Source: Capnocytophaga bilenii (GTDB lineage: Bacteria; Bacteroidota; Bacteroidia; Flavobacteriales; Flavobacteriaceae). Taken from it: 64,000 bases of DNA. The translations under genes and the position numbers were made by a program. The notes beneath the pieces are model-generated. The model saw nothing but the letters and a program-made list of their open reading frames with translations. It was not told the DNA's origin and made no database searches. The stretch spans positions 338,358 to 402,357 of the forward strand of contig NZ_JAGDYP010000001.1 in the NCBI RefSeq assembly GCF_017565765.1. Direction: 5' to 3'. Positions 36,239-44,314 of this stretch are shown piece after piece (position 1 is the stretch's first letter; every line of letters starts with the position of its first letter).

Positions 36239-36883
36239 GTGTGGGCACGAGAATTAGACCTTTACGGGAATGCTATTGCTGGTGATAGCTCGTTTATTCC
36301 TTTCTTATACCAAGGACAGTATTATGATGAGGAAATAGGGTTAGCTTATAATAGGTTTAGGTATTACTCGCCTGAGAGCGGTACATATATTAGTCAAGAC
36401 CCGATAAGGCTGGCAGGGAATAATCCCAATTTCTATGGGTATACCTTTGATTGTAATACTGAGGTGGATGTTTTGGGGTTAAATATTCTTGATGATATTT
36501 TAGCTAATCCTGCTTCAGTGTGGGGAAAAAGTGCAAAAGAGTTAGAGGATGAAATAAATAAGACAGAAGGAATTAATGCTTCTACCAACAAAACGACTAA
36601 AGGTTCAAAAAAAGCAGATAAAGTTTCGATTAATGGGAAGTCCCAAATTTCTCAAATTCAGGTACATCCAGGAGGTGGTAGACATACTGAGGGACCATAT
36701 TATAAAATATCAACTAGTTCAAAAGGAACAATAAAAGTTATAGATCCAACAGATTATAAATATCAAGGAGACAATTGTCTTTTCTATGATTATAATGGTA
36801 ATAGAGGACATTTTATAGAAAATGGAATAGATGAAAAAGGTAAAACTACATATATTTGGCAGGAGTTAGAACACAATCATTAA
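36239..36883 (+). CDS. Displaced Rhs tip, unrecognised toxin domain
   Basis: Same core entry as the previous tip (WARELDLYGNAIAGD...), QDPIRLAGNNPNFYGY, then VLGLNILDDILANPASVWG and a domain with ISQIQVHPGGGRHTEGPYYKIS, IKVIDPTDYKYQ and FYDYNGNRGHFIENGIDEKG. The H-P-G-G-G-R-H-x-G-x-Y-Y-K stretch is distinctive and probably holds the active site, but I cannot name the family. The upstream out-of-frame core piece (GAYDENG, ~36215-36238) shows the same one-base break as at 35174 and 38458. Starts with GTG only. Confidence 0.65.
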   Translation: MWARELDLYGNAIAGDSSFIPFLYQGQYYDEEIGLAYNRFRYYSPESGTYISQDPIRLAGNNPNFYGYTFDCNTEVDVLGLNILDDILANPASVWGKSAKELEDEINKTEGINASTNKTTKGSKKADKVSINGKSQISQIQVHPGGGRHTEGPYYKISTSSKGTIKVIDPTDYKYQGDNCLFYDYNGNRGHFIENGIDEKGKTTYIWQELEHNH

Positions 36884-36888
36884 GAGTT

Positions 36889-37341
36889 ATGTCAAGAGAT
36901 TTTTTTTGTCAAGAAATAAATCCAAATTATATAGGAAATATATGTTTGGAACAACCATTAGAAAGCCTTCAAGATGTATGGAAATATGGCTATAAGAATG
37001 GTATTTTAGATATAGAGTTATCTAATAATTTTTTCTTAAGGTTTTCATTTGATGAAAATCTTATTGTAAATATCAATTTATTTAAAAATAAAATTGCACA
37101 AATATCTGTTTTAAATAATTATTTAGGTAAATTTAAAGGTATAGGAATAGGAAGTACACTTGGAGAATTATTGAAAAAATACCCCAATATTATATATGAT
37201 AATGATGAAAATTTTTTTATTATTCCTGAATATAAGAGTGTCTGTTTTTTCTTTGAAAATCCATATGAAAAGGAACAATTAGATAATAAAGTAGAGGAAA
37301 TAACTTTGAACTCTTACGAACTTATAAAATATCCTTTTTAA
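36889..37341 (+). CDS. Putative immunity protein for the preceding tip
   Basis: 150 residues from the ATG at 36889, 5 bases after the tip stop; a longer frame from 36856 would overlap it. No signal peptide. The stretch KIAQISVLNNYLGKFKGIGIGSTLGELLKKYP is like a recurrent motif in Rhs-linked immunity proteins (LGKF-x-G-I-x-I-G). Assignment is by position and that motif. Confidence 0.65.
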   Translation: MSRDFFCQEINPNYIGNICLEQPLESLQDVWKYGYKNGILDIELSNNFFLRFSFDENLIVNINLFKNKIAQISVLNNYLGKFKGIGIGSTLGELLKKYPNIIYDNDENFFIIPEYKSVCFFFENPYEKEQLDNKVEEITLNSYELIKYPF

Positions 37342-37372
37342 ATTTTATTAAAAACGTCCTATTTTATATGAA

Positions 37373-37504
37373 TTTTTATCCGATACTTTAGGGCGGGATT
37401 GGGAAGCGGTTATCAGCAGTGGGGAGAACCTGCATCGCCACTATGCACCACTTCCTGATGAGGAAGAACTCACTGATATTCCTTTAGAAAGCACAGAAGG
37501 TTAG
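37373..37504 (+). pseudogene. Conserved tail module, copy 2
   Basis: Reads FLSDTLGRDWEAVISSGE, NLHRHYAPLPDEEELTD, IPLESTEG, stop. See 32618-32749. Lies 31 bases after an immunity gene and 21 bases before a MITE. Confidence 0.7.
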
Positions 37505-37525
37505 TGATTTTTGAAAAAAATAAAA

Positions 37526-37690
37526 GAGGTTGTTTGAAAGGTTTTGTTTTGTGAGGGCGATTTGCCAATCGCCCCTACAATGTGAATAAACATCCCCTCT
37601 TAACACATACTCAGCTGCGCCAGCTTGCGGACTTCCTTCAAAAGAGGGGTATGCCGCAGTAGTTCTTTTAAAGACTTTTTGGACAGCCTC
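37526..37690. mobile_element. MITE, copy B (hybrid interior)
   Basis: Ends GAGGTTGTTTGAAAGGTTTT and, inverted, GAGGCTGTCCAAAAAGTCTT. The left interior (GGCGATTTGCCAATCGCC hairpin) matches copies D and E, while the right interior (CATACTCAGCTGCGCCAGC, AAAGAGGGG) matches copies A and C. It is therefore a recombinant between the two subtypes. Confidence 0.75.
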
Positions 37691-37739
37691 CAGCAGGGGA
37701 AGTAATTGATAAGGAATGAGCGACACGCTCTTATTATAG

Positions 37740-37772
37740 TAGGCACGAGCTACAAGCTCGCGCCAGCAGGGG
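37740..37772. repeat. Palindromic element GGCACGAGCTACAAGCTCGCG
   Basis: Inverted repeat CGAGC-TACAA-GCTCG followed by CGCCAGCAGGGGG. The downstream tip begins directly after it, so the element marks the point where the tip was cut. Confidence 0.65.
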
Positions 37773-37783
37773 GTGGACAATGG

Positions 37784-38029
37784 ATGATGCATGAATCTGC
37801 AATAAGAGGATTATCTCCTGAAGAGATTAAAGAAAAATTTAGTCTCCCTGAAGTGCCTACTCATAAAACAACAGTAGTTGTACCTGAAGGAACCAGAATC
37901 AGATCAGGAAAAATCAATCCTCTTTTAAGTTTTGGAGGAATAGACAAAAATGCAAAACAATTCCAATTATTAGAGCGTATCCCTGATGAGTGTTTCAAAA
38001 ATACAAAACCTTTAAAAAAAGAGCATTAA
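37784..38029 (+). CDS. Truncated Rhs or adhesin-type toxin tip (3' fragment)
   Basis: About 81 residues: QWMMHESAIRGLSPEEIKEKFSLPEVPTHKTTVVVPEGTRIRSG, then NPLLSFGGIDKNAKQF and LLERIPDECF. The pattern LSPEEI-x-x-x-F-x-LP-x-x-PT-H with a late GG-x4-QF-x-L is a tip seen in several polymorphic toxins, including MafB/CdiA-like proteins. I cannot give an activity. The N-terminal half and all core sequence were lost at the adjacent palindrome, so it is a silent 3' remnant. Confidence 0.6.
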   Translation: MMHESAIRGLSPEEIKEKFSLPEVPTHKTTVVVPEGTRIRSGKINPLLSFGGIDKNAKQFQLLERIPDECFKNTKPLKKEH

Positions 38030-38034
38030 TCTGA

Positions 38035-38340
38035 ATGGAAAAACAAAAAATAGATATTAGTAATCTTGAAGTACAGATACTTTTAAAGTGTAATGGTATT
38101 ATTGTTAAATTATATAAGGTTCCTGCGGGATATACATGTAATAGAAATATAACAGGAGAAGATATTAAAGGAAATTTAATTTGGCAAGTTGAAGATATAA
38201 ACCCACTTATAGATTCTCCCTTTACTAATATTAAGGTATATGATGGTAATTGGATAATAGCCTATAATTGGTCAGGTATCAACTATTATATTAATATAGA
38301 AACAGGAATTTGTGAAGTTATAAAAAGTAGACCTTGGTGA
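38035..38340 (+). CDS. Putative immunity protein for the truncated tip
   Basis: A 101-residue protein, 5 bases after the tip. It ends GNWIIAYNWSGINYYINIETG and RPW and contains NGIIVKLYKVPAGY and GNLIWQVEDI-x7-SPFTNIKV. This 'LIWQ ... spFt ... NWSG ... yyI ... TG ... RPW' set is familiar as a small partner gene beside such tips. No signal peptide. Function inferred from position and recall of the family. Confidence 0.7.
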   Translation: MEKQKIDISNLEVQILLKCNGIIVKLYKVPAGYTCNRNITGEDIKGNLIWQVEDINPLIDSPFTNIKVYDGNWIIAYNWSGINYYINIETGICEVIKSRPW

Positions 38341-38458
38341 TTATAAGAAACCAAGTTTTGTAATTCTTTTCACAAATTTAAAATTTTGTACCTTCAGTAA
38401 GATCAATTGTACAGTATGCAGGAACGCCGTATGAGGCGTATGATGAAGAGGGGAAAAG

Positions 38459-39109
38459 GTATGGGCGCGAGAATTAGATCTTTATGGAAATGCTATTGCT
38501 GGTGATAGCTCGTTTATTCCTTTCTTATACCAAGGACAGTATTATGATGAGGAGATTGGGTTAGCTTATAATAGGTTTAGGTATTACTCACCTGATTCAG
38601 GTACGTATATTAGCCAAGACCCGATAAGGTTGGCGGGGAATAATCCTAATTTCTATGGGTATACTTTTGATTGTAATACTGAGGTGGATGTTTTTGGACT
38701 TGCAGGTACAGGAGGGGCGTATATGATAAAACTTAGTGACGGTAAGATTTATGTTGGAAAAGGTGAAATTGGTCGTATGAATGAATCTATTGAGGAGAGA
38801 ACAAATAAAGAAGTTGAAATAGATGGAAAAAAGCAAAAAAGAACTGTAGTGGGCAAGGCACATATGAGTACAAATGGAGATAATGAGTTAGGAAAAGCTG
38901 TTGAGTATAAAGCATTGGAAAATGAAGGAGCTTATGCTAAAAGTGGAAAAAATAAAGCTTATATACCAAAGGATAGATTAGAAAATTCTATTGTCACAGG
39001 TAGCACCGCATACAAGAATTTAACAAAAGATAAAAGATTAGAAGCTGATAGATTAGCTAAAGAATTAAGAGAAGAGTTAGATAAAGATATAAAGAAGAAA
39101 CATCATTAA
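38459..39109 (+). CDS. Displaced Rhs tip with GIY-YIG-like nuclease domain, copy 2
   Basis: Longer core than copy 1 (WARELDLYGNAIAGD..., YYSPDSGTYISQDPIRLAGNNPNFYGY, EVDVFGL) joined to the same GIY-YIG-like domain (AYMIKLSDGKIYVGKG). From EVDVFGL onward it is identical in protein to the copy at 31092-31700. The core part differs (PDSG and IRLAG here; PESG and IGLAG there), so the repeat boundary lies inside the core end. Core codons before 38459 (GTPYEAYDEEG) are out of frame by one base. No ATG start; a TTG lies at 38630. Confidence 0.75.
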   Translation, partial: VWARELDLYGNAIAGDSSFIPFLYQGQYYDEEIGLAYNRFRYYSPDSGTYISQDPIRLAGNNPNFYGYTFDCNTEVDVFGLAGTGGAYMIKLSDGKIYVGKGEIGRMNESIEERTNKEVEIDGKKQKRTVVGKAHMSTNGDNELGKAVEYKALENEGAYAKSGKNKAYIPKDRLENSIVTGSTAYKNLTKDKRLEADRLAKELREELDKDIKKKHH

Positions 39110-39114
39110 ATTTT

Positions 39115-39963
39115 ATGAATTTTGAATTAGATTTTACAAATAGTCTTAATGTCCCTTATAACTTATTGTTAGAGGGAGTTGCTTATGCAAAAAATAAGAG
39201 AATAAAATCTATTACTCTTAGGCAAGAAGGATTTGAAATTCCTGATATTGATTTATCAGCTTTGTCTCTATATCCTGATATTGAAACCCTTAACTTCTCT
39301 GTACGCATAGGAAAAAACTCTAATATTGATGGAATTTATATTCTTAAGCATTTAAAGCGTCTTTCGTATGCGGGGTATGATAGCATACCTTTAGATCATA
39401 CTCAATTAACATCTATAACATATCTATACACTCATTTTTCTAAAAATCATTTAGAAGGAAATGCAAGGTTTCAAAATCTAAACGATCTTGAAACCTTGCA
39501 TTTATGGCATTTAAACCATACCGATTGTGTTTTTTTATCAGAAATAAATACATTAAAAAATTTAGAACTGACACACGGTTCACTTCCAACTATAGAGGGA
39601 TTGCAATATTTACCTAATTTGGAGCATCTCAAACTTGACTATCTGCCAAAGTTGAAAGACATCAATGCTATTAATCAATGCGATAAAATTAGCTCTTTAA
39701 CAATTCTTAGGAGTAAGAACATTTACCTGGAGTCTTTAAAAGAAAGTAATATTAAAAATTTATTTATTGATAAGGTTGATAATTTAGAATTTATAAAAGA
39801 TTTTAATAGTTTAGAAAACCTTTATATTTATGATGATATAAAAAACGGAGACTTAAACCCTATTTTTTATAATAATTCTCTAAAAAAGATTGAAATATAT
39901 AGCTATAAAAAGAAATATAATCGTACTGAAGAGCAGATAAAAGAATTTCTAAATAAAAAATAG
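39115..39963 (+). CDS. Leucine-rich-repeat protein, probable immunity partner, copy 2
   Basis: Identical to the 282-residue protein at 31706-32554 except for one residue (LNDLETL instead of LNNLETL). The near identity at base level shows a recent duplication or gene conversion, unlike the diverged tips around it. It keeps the 5-base spacing to the tip. Confidence 0.75.
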   Translation: MNFELDFTNSLNVPYNLLLEGVAYAKNKRIKSITLRQEGFEIPDIDLSALSLYPDIETLNFSVRIGKNSNIDGIYILKHLKRLSYAGYDSIPLDHTQLTSITYLYTHFSKNHLEGNARFQNLNDLETLHLWHLNHTDCVFLSEINTLKNLELTHGSLPTIEGLQYLPNLEHLKLDYLPKLKDINAINQCDKISSLTILRSKNIYLESLKESNIKNLFIDKVDNLEFIKDFNSLENLYIYDDIKNGDLNPIFYNNSLKKIEIYSYKKKYNRTEEQIKEFLNKK

Positions 39964-40026
39964 TTGATGAGTAGTCCTTCAATATATAAATACTTATCAA
40001 GCGTGATCCTAATGTAGAGCGAATGA

Positions 40027-40158
40027 TTTTTATCCGATACTTTAGGGCGGGATTGGGAAGATATTATCAGCAGTGGGGAGAACCTGCATCGCCACTATGC
40101 ACCACTTCCTGATGAGGAAGAACTCACTGATATTCCTTTGGAAAGCACAGAAGGTTAG
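40027..40158 (+). pseudogene. Conserved tail module, copy 3
   Basis: Same 43-codon fragment ending IPLESTEG, stop. At several bases (CACCACTTCC, GAGGAAGAA) it matches copy 2 rather than copy 1, although the rest of the duplicated segment matches copy 1. This points to gene conversion. Confidence 0.7.
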
Positions 40159-40340
40159 TGATTTTTGGAAAAAATTGAAACTACTTTTATAATCAGTTTT
40201 AAATAAAGAAGATACAGGAATTACAAGAAGATAAGATAATGATTTATTTTATTTGATTGTACCTATTTTCTGAGTAACTTCTAAATGCAAAGGTACAATA
40301 TCTTGACAATATAACCAAAAAAAATTACCTTTGCACCGGC

Positions 40341-40544
40341 TTCTGAATTATGAATTGTGGGACGGGTGGGACAAATGGGACAAGTAGGAGAGAGAGAATT
40401 GTGAATTGTGAATTGGGCACAAGCTGCAAGCTTGCGCCAGCAGGGGGTGTGAGCCACACGGGTGATTATGGGACTTGTAGGACGGGGAGAGAATTGTGAA
40501 TTTTGAATTTGGCACAAGCTGCAAGCTTGCGCCAGCGGGGGGGG
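40341..40544. repeat. Repeat tract: GGACGGGTGGGAC units, GAATTGT units and two GCAAGCTTGCGCC palindromes
   Basis: Palindromic elements at 40416-40447 (GGCACAAGCTGCAAGCTTGC then GCCAGCAGGGGG) and 40511-40544, with short GAATTGTG/GAATTTT units and GGACTTGTAGGACGG repeats. 40165-40340 shows no gene. The second palindrome touches the start of the next tip fragment. Confidence 0.7.
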
Positions 40545-40766
40545 ACACTTGTGTTCCGAATCATTGACCATTTTGGGTTGGATGTAGCTGATATAGAAAG
40601 CTATGGTAGTGCGAGTAAAATTATTAAAAAAAATTGGAAAGTAGCAGCATTAGCAAGTGATATGGCACGAGGCTTTTGTGCTTGGTTTATTTTACAACAT
40701 TTACGAGGTTATAAACCTTTCATTACAATAATGGAAAAAGAACAAATCTTAAAATTTAAGATATGA
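40545..40766 (+). CDS. Truncated Rhs-type tip (3' fragment), unrecognised
   Basis: Open frame entering from the palindromic repeat, with no own start. Reads TLVFRIIDHFGLDVADIESYG, SASKIIKKNWKVAALASDMARG, FCAWFILQHLRGYKPFIT, MEKEQILKFKI. The last four bases (ATGA) overlap the start of the lipoprotein gene. A second scrap with FCAWFILQHLRRYKPFIT is at 41277. Toxin activity is unknown; the exported partner suggests a periplasmic target. Confidence 0.6.
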   Translation, partial: TLVFRIIDHFGLDVADIESYGSASKIIKKNWKVAALASDMARGFCAWFILQHLRGYKPFITIMEKEQILKFKI

Positions 40767-41272
40767 GAGTATTGATATTAATGATTTTAGCGTTTGGATT
40801 TTTATCTTGTGATAGTTATGACCCAAGTAAGCCAACGACTTTTTGTAAAATTAAAGGAAAGGAAATTTCATATATTATTAACAATCCTCCTGATGATACA
40901 TTAGCTTTAAAAATAGAAGTTGAAAAATTTATTTATAGTAAATTTTCAGCTGACTCTATAAGAAAAGAAGATAGAACCTTTCATTTTTATAAAGCAGATA
41001 AATATTTAACTTGTGATTTTGAAGAAGGAAAACCTTACAAAATTGTACCTTGGCATATGACCTTGGATACCATTCAAGATTTGAGAAACCATATACAAAA
41101 TAAAATTATTAGGTTTGCTGTGTATTGTAGAGAAGATGGTACAGGTTTTTATCGTTACGATTTCGATTATACTATGAAAGGTGAAGAACTTTATACAGAA
41201 CATATATTCAGAGATTTTAACAATATAGATTCTTTATTTGAAGCAAAACAAAAAGAGTATGGTATTAAATAG
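40763..41272 (+). CDS. Lipoprotein, putative periplasmic immunity protein
   Basis: 169 residues with lipobox FGFLSC (Cys 16) after a short hydrophobic stretch, so it should be anchored to a membrane and face the periplasm. A Ser/Asp follows the Cys (CDSYDPS), no clear export signal to the surface. The rest is not recognised (CKIKGKEISYIINNPPDDTLALKIEVE...). It overlaps the tip fragment by 4 bases, the classical arrangement of toxin and immunity genes. Confidence 0.65.
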   Translation: MRVLILMILAFGFLSCDSYDPSKPTTFCKIKGKEISYIINNPPDDTLALKIEVEKFIYSKFSADSIRKEDRTFHFYKADKYLTCDFEEGKPYKIVPWHMTLDTIQDLRNHIQNKIIRFAVYCREDGTGFYRYDFDYTMKGEELYTEHIFRDFNNIDSLFEAKQKEYGIK

Positions 41273-41276
41273 TTCA

Positions 41277-41357
41277 GGTTTCTGTGCTTGGTTTATTTTA
41301 CAGCATTTAAGAAGGTATAAGCCATTTATAACAAAAAACGTGTTTAAACTTTTTTGA
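41277..41357 (+). pseudogene. Second scrap of the 40545-type tip
   Basis: Reads GFCAWFILQHLRRYKPFIT, then runs into the end of an IS5-like remnant and stops. Partly different at DNA level from the first copy, so it comes from an older or diverged cassette. Confidence 0.6.
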
Positions 41358-41685
41358 GGAACTTGGAGATAAACCCTAATAGGAGCATTCCAATTCAAGT
41401 TACATCAAGATACTCATATCTCATTATCAAACCTTTATATCCGTCAAGCCAACCATTTGCTTGTTCAATCTTAAACCTATTTTTGTACAATTCTTCATCA
41501 AAATAAACATCTGGTTGCTTTCCTTTATTAAAGCTAAACCTTCTTTTTTCTACACTTAAAAAGAGAATAATCCAATTATTTATTGTATCTTTGCCCAAAG
41601 TTCCTGAATTTTGGTGTTCTTTTTTTCTCAAACACAAAATTACTAATTTTCGGGAACTTTTATTATAAGAAAAAGTTTAAACAGC
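41339..41685 (-). mobile_element. Degenerate IS5-like element, copy 1
   Basis: Terminal inverted repeats built on TGTTTAAACTTTTT (left 41339, right ends 41685). The minus strand keeps a transposase C-terminal piece (41395-41637): DVYFDEELYKNRFKIEQANGWLDGYKGLIMRYEYLDVT-like, the E-x-x-x-x-W-L-D-x-x-x-x-L-x-x-R-Y-E motif of IS5-type DDE transposases. Most of the catalytic domain is deleted. It is wedged between two tip scraps. Confidence 0.7.
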
Positions 41686-41691
41686 TTCTAT

Positions 41692-41853
41692 AATTTAAAT
41701 TCAAATGATGAAAGTCTTTCTGAAGATAGTAAAATTAAACTAATAACAAAAAGAGTTAAAGGCACTGAGAAAGGGTATGAAAATAGAAAAAAACATTTTG
41801 ATTCAATAAAAAAAGCAATTAATTATGACAAAAATAAATGTCCTACTATTTAG
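41692..41853 (+). pseudogene. 3' fragment of another tip
   Basis: In frame NLNSNDESLSEDSKIKLITK, RVKGTEKGYENRKKHFDSIKKA, INYDKNKCPTI, stop. It begins right after the IS5-like end and overlaps the start of the next gene by 29 bases, as tip and partner often do. Domain not recognised. Confidence 0.55.
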
Positions 41854-42400
41854 TTTTTTTTCTTTGATATATTCTATCAGTGTTCACGCTCAAGAGAAAG
41901 ATGATGGTTCTTTTCGCTATTTGGCAAAACATCAACCTGAGTTGTTTAGGGATAAAGATTTTTCAATAACCTCAAAAAAACTGCATAAGACCATTCGTTT
42001 TAAGATTTCTCTTAAAGAGGCTAAGGGGGATGATTACGATATTCTGGTGCATTTTCCTAAGAAAGAGAACCCGTGGTTGGCAAAAGATGTACAAATTATA
42101 AATGACTGTACATCATGGAGTATAGGATATATTAGCGCAACTGTAACATTTAATAAAAGACATATCTATATTATCCTTACGTATGGTCAACCTAAACCAC
42201 TTGGTCACGTATTGGTATTTACAAAGAACCATAAAGGACTGTATTATTTAGAAAAAAAACAGTATTTTTATCACAATGATGGAGTTGATATATGGTATAC
42301 CACAAAAACAAGAGAGCAGCGGATGGAAAGAACCAGTAGAGATGAATATAAAGATGTGCCTATTCGCTGGTATAAACCTGTGAAAGATAAACAAAAATGA
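41825..42400 (+). CDS. Secreted protein, putative periplasmic immunity protein
   Basis: 191 residues with a signal peptide (INVLLFSFFSLIYSISVHAQ). The mature part is basic and not recognised; it contains VQIINDCTSWSIGYISATVTFNKRHIYIILTYGQPKPLGHVLVF and ends IRWYKPVKDKQK. Overlaps a tip fragment, which suggests it protected against that toxin in the periplasm. Position-based inference. Confidence 0.6.
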   Translation: MTKINVLLFSFFSLIYSISVHAQEKDDGSFRYLAKHQPELFRDKDFSITSKKLHKTIRFKISLKEAKGDDYDILVHFPKKENPWLAKDVQIINDCTSWSIGYISATVTFNKRHIYIILTYGQPKPLGHVLVFTKNHKGLYYLEKKQYFYHNDGVDIWYTTKTREQRMERTSRDEYKDVPIRWYKPVKDKQK

Positions 42401-42473
42401 CTAACTACATGACAAAAATTGATAAACATTGATTTTAAGATAGTTAATTCCCGAAATTAATATCCTTGATCAC

Positions 42474-42618
42474 TAGTGTCCCATTAAAAATATAAAATGT
42501 TTTTTTAAATATTTGATATATAGTTAGTTGCAAAGGTTTTTAAATAGAACGGATTTGATTTTATTTAATTTTTATCTTTGCAGATATTAAGAAATCAGTT
42601 CATGAATCAATCTAAAAA
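42474..42618 (+). mobile_element. 5' end of a decayed IS4-family-like element
   Basis: Begins TAGTGTCCCATTAAAAA (IS4-type end in Bacteroidota), contains a TATCTTTG promoter box, and the first codons MNQSKNV of a transposase at 42603. It is cut there by the IS5-like copy 2, so one IS landed inside the other. Assignment from memory of such ends; modest confidence. Confidence 0.45.
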
Positions 42619-42878
42619 CGTGTTTAAACTTTTTTGAGGAACTTGGAGATAAACCCTAATAGGAGCATTCCAATCTAAGTTATATCAAGAAAATAAACAT
42701 CTGGTTGCTCTCCATTATTAAAGCTAAACCTTCTTTTTTACACTTAAAAAGGGAATAATCCATTTATTTATTGTATCTTTGCCTAAAGTTCCTGAATTTT
42801 GGTGTTCTTTTTTTTTCAAACACAAAATTACTAATTTTCGGGAACTTTTATTTTATTATAAGAAAAAGTTTAAACAGC
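42619..42878 (-). mobile_element. Degenerate IS5-like element, copy 2
   Basis: Same ends and outline as 41339-41685 but 87 bases shorter because part of the transposase remnant is deleted. Its right end lies 4 bases before the next gene's ATG. Confidence 0.65.
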
Positions 42879-42882
42879 TTCA

Positions 42883-43470
42883 ATGAGAATAGTTTTAAAT
42901 ATAGTTTTATATTTGGGGATTTGTAATATCATTATATCAAAAGAATCTTTCTTTATAGAGAGCTATAAAGAAAATATTAAACAGACGAGAGATACTATAG
43001 ATCTGTCATGTATAAATTTTTTAGACGAAAGGAATAAAAAGGATAGTATTTCATTATCTGATTTGGGTCAGGGAGAGTTATTTCCAAGTTATAGTGGGGA
43101 AATTAAGCAAGGTTTTTTTTCTGTTAATTTTATAGGGAAAACAAAGAAAGAACGTTTTTTTTGGAGTATTTATAATAACAAAGGTTTTTTCAAAAATAAC
43201 AACCCCTATTTGAAAAACTCCAGAGACATTGAAAAAATTATTAATAAAAGAAGAGGTAATTACTATATTTTAGTTGTGTTTTTAAGTAATAAATATATAA
43301 AACATATAGATAAAAATACTGGAGATTTTGAATTATCTAAAAATGCTGTTAATGAAATATATTTATATGAAAATAATCAGTGGAAATTTATAAAAAAAGA
43401 AAAAATTAATTTTTTAATTATTCCCTCCTTAAATTATTATGTAAATATAATAAATGAGTATAAAAAGTAG
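42883..43470 (+). CDS. Exported protein of unknown function, putative immunity
   Basis: 195 residues. The N-terminus MRIVLNIVLYLGICNIIISKES is hydrophobic and may be a signal peptide or anchor. The remainder is Lys/Asn-rich with GELFPSYSGEIKQGFFSVNFIGKTKKERFFWSIYNNKG. Not recognised. It starts directly at the end of an IS5-like remnant; any promoter would have to lie in that remnant, where a TATCTTTG box is present at about 42774. Confidence 0.55.
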   Translation: MRIVLNIVLYLGICNIIISKESFFIESYKENIKQTRDTIDLSCINFLDERNKKDSISLSDLGQGELFPSYSGEIKQGFFSVNFIGKTKKERFFWSIYNNKGFFKNNNPYLKNSRDIEKIINKRRGNYYILVVFLSNKYIKHIDKNTGDFELSKNAVNEIYLYENNQWKFIKKEKINFLIIPSLNYYVNIINEYKK

Positions 43471-43471
43471 T

Positions 43472-43691
43472 TTGAGGTGTCAAAGTATTTTCATATATTT
43501 GCACTCTGAAAATTAATATATTATGGAATTATTCAAAGGACAAAGCCTCTTAGAGTTTACTGAACGCTTTAAAACAGACTTAGATTGCGAAGAATATCTA
43601 GCTTCAAGTCCGTGAAGCTATGAAATCCAGTGAATCGCATAAAATGAATGATAGCGTTTAGGTTGATGAATTTACCATAGGAGGAAAAGAG
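43472..43691 (+). mobile_element. IS1595-like remnant 1 (left end and two transposase scraps)
   Basis: Left end TTGAGGTGTCAAAGTATTTT, then MELFKGQSLLEFTERFKTD, LDCEEYLA, a deletion, then in another frame REAMKSSESHKMNDSV, stop, VDEFTIGGKE. These are parts of an IS1595-type transposase (zinc-ribbon start and VDE-x-x-x-GG DDE motif). Strongly decayed. Confidence 0.7.
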
Positions 43692-43846
43692 TAAGGAAAG
43701 GCAGTTTATACCAAAATTATGTACCTGCAAATGAGGCATATAAAGCAGCAATAAGATATATTCTAGGACAAGCAGAAGGGAGAGCTATACAAGTGGTTGT
43801 TGAGAAAAGAGATAAAGTAGAAGAATTAAGAACCTTAAAAAATTAA
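43692..43846 (+). pseudogene. 3' fragment of another tip
   Basis: Reads KGSLYQNYVPANEAYKAAIR, YILGQAEGRAIQVVVEKRDK, VEELRTLKN, stop; 4 bases before the lipoprotein gene. It has lost its 5' part to the IS1595-like remnant. Domain not recognised. Confidence 0.55.
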
Positions 43847-43850
43847 TAAG

Positions 43851-44306
43851 ATGAGTAAGATTATAAATTTAGTAACAATTGTTTTGTTATTTATTAGTTG
43901 CAACAACACTTCTAAGAAATTAGAGATGCTAAAAGAAGGCACATTTATTTATGAGAGAGAAAGAGTTTTTGAGAAAAAAAATATTACAGTTGAACAATCA
44001 CAAATAGAAACGATAAGAGAAACTAAATATATTGTTGAAGAAAAAGTTATTTACGATAGTTTAGGTATCTTAGAAATATATGCTGGTGCTGCAGAAGGTT
44101 TTATCGTTTATTCAAGAGATAATGATTTTGGAAAATCTGTTATCAAAGAAGAAGGATATAGTAATAAAGTTCTAATAGATAAGAAGCAGGATTGCCTTAT
44201 AGACGGAAAAGATACGATTAGGAACTTTGAAGTGTTTTTAAAAGATAGGCTTATAATGGTCTATCCTAAAGAAGGTAATAGAATTTATATATACAAATTT
44301 AAATAA
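43851..44306 (+). CDS. Lipoprotein, putative periplasmic immunity protein
   Basis: 151 residues with lipobox LLFISC (Cys 17) and a charged, beta-rich mature part (EGTFIYERERVFEKKNITVEQSQIETIRETKYIVEEKVIYDS). Not recognised. It follows a tip scrap by 4 bases, as the other partners do. Confidence 0.6.
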   Translation: MSKIINLVTIVLLFISCNNTSKKLEMLKEGTFIYERERVFEKKNITVEQSQIETIRETKYIVEEKVIYDSLGILEIYAGAAEGFIVYSRDNDFGKSVIKEEGYSNKVLIDKKQDCLIDGKDTIRNFEVFLKDRLIMVYPKEGNRIYIYKFK

Positions 44307-44314
44307 TTAATATA

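Larger units (their letters stand above)
38669..40164. repeat. Long direct repeat, copy 2
   Basis: Partner of 31260-32755; contains the GIY-YIG domain, the LRR gene and the tail module. Confidence 0.9.

Noticed and set aside
40281-40571. Minus-strand ORFs of ~66-96 codons
   Set aside because: They translate low-complexity and palindromic repeat sequence (SHPSHKSYKS-type residues) and have no gene-like features.
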